Part shown: positions 5,590-5,813 of the stretch, one piece after another
Position numbering within the stretch: position 1 is the first letter of the stretch
Layout of the letters: every line of letters starts with the position of its first letter
The notes under the pieces: generated by a model
Database searches by the model: none
Seen by the model: the letters and a program-made list of their open reading frames with translations, nothing else
What the model was told of the DNA's origin: nothing
DNA from: Candidatus Dadabacteria bacterium
Lineage (GTDB): Bacteria > Desulfobacterota_D > UBA1144 > Nemesobacterales > CSP1-2
Reading direction: 5' to 3'
DNA: 5,813 bases
Assembly (NCBI GenBank): GCA_022615255.1
Contig: JAKEHC010000113.1
Coordinates: 1 to 5,813, forward strand
Translations under genes and position numbers: made by a program

Positions 5590-5702
5590 GCAAGGGATGA
5601 ATGTCAATTCGCCTGCCCTGATAATCGGCTGGTAAAAAGTTATTAATACTACATATAACCTAGATACACAATCCGGATAGACTCTCATTCCCAATGTGTT
5701 TA

Positions 5703-5731
5703 TTGAAAGTAAGCTGGTTCATTCATAAAGT
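5703..5731 (+). promoter_or_regulatory. Possible promoter for a gene beyond the right edge
   Basis: TTGAAA (5703-5708) and TAAAGT (5726-5731) are 17 bp apart: 5/6 and 4/6 matches to sigma70 consensus. The rest of 5590-5813 has no recognisable gene, so this could drive a rightward gene starting outside the window. Such matches arise by chance in A+T-rich DNA. Confidence 0.25.
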
Positions 5732-5813
5732 AAACAATATGTATTTTTGTTCAGAGTGAGCTAGCATGGTAGTATATCAACTCAATGTTACAGGTATTAA
5801 CAGGTAAAGCAAA

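Noticed and set aside
5612..5632. Hairpin CCTGCC / GGCTGG after the hydrolase gene as a terminator
   Set aside because: The stem has a T-T mismatch and a 9-nt loop and is not followed by a T tract (TAAAAAGTTATT), so it is not a convincing intrinsic terminator.
5581..5688. Minus-strand 35-codon open frame in the right-hand spacer
   Set aside because: No ribosome site, overlaps the hydrolase stop, and its product is unremarkable.

Overview
This A+T-rich window looks like chromosomal DNA of a diderm (Gram-negative) bacterium. Five of the seven predicted proteins carry an export signal: three plain signal peptides on complete proteins, one on a partial protein, plus two lipoprotein-type signals in total across the TPR and glycine-rich genes. 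Shine-Dalgarno sites of the AGGAGG/GGAGGT type precede most genes. The style (polyglycine lipoprotein, TPR lipoprotein, PxPV-repeat exported proteins, A+T-rich spacers) recalls uncultured Desulfobacterota/Dadabacteria-like lineages, but nothing here fixes the taxon. No rRNA, tRNA, transposase, CRISPR array or phage gene was seen.

Layout. Positions 1-211 (minus): 5' part of an exported protein that runs off the left edge. Positions 212-349: divergent spacer with an imperfect hairpin and a 13-bp palindrome. Positions 350-1261 (plus): DCC-family (DUF393) thiol-disulfide oxidoreductase-like domain fused to a roughly five-helix membrane domain; it converges on the next block. Positions 1345-4449: four minus-strand genes, read from 4449 leftwards. 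These are a small exported PxPV-heptad protein with an Asp6 tail, a related exported protein with a His/Lys-rich tail, a TPR lipoprotein, and a polyglycine lipoprotein with a predicted beta-sandwich domain and about six ~26-residue repeats of beta-helix type. Positions 4450-4818: long A+T-rich divergent spacer with a good sigma70-type promoter for the minus-strand block. Positions 4819-5589 (plus): exported dienelactone-hydrolase-family enzyme with a complete Cys-Asp-His triad. Positions 5590-5813: no gene recognised.

How the genes may work together. The minus-strand block may be one transcript: gaps are 110, 42 and 55 bp, no terminator hairpin is visible, and all four products go to the envelope. 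The two PxPV proteins are paralogues with the same mature N-terminal motif but opposite tails, one polyaspartate and one His/Lys-rich. This is the most unusual thing in the window and suggests an envelope assembly or metal-binding pair, but that is inference. I recognise no defence, secretion or biosynthetic system, and most of the block is of unknown function.
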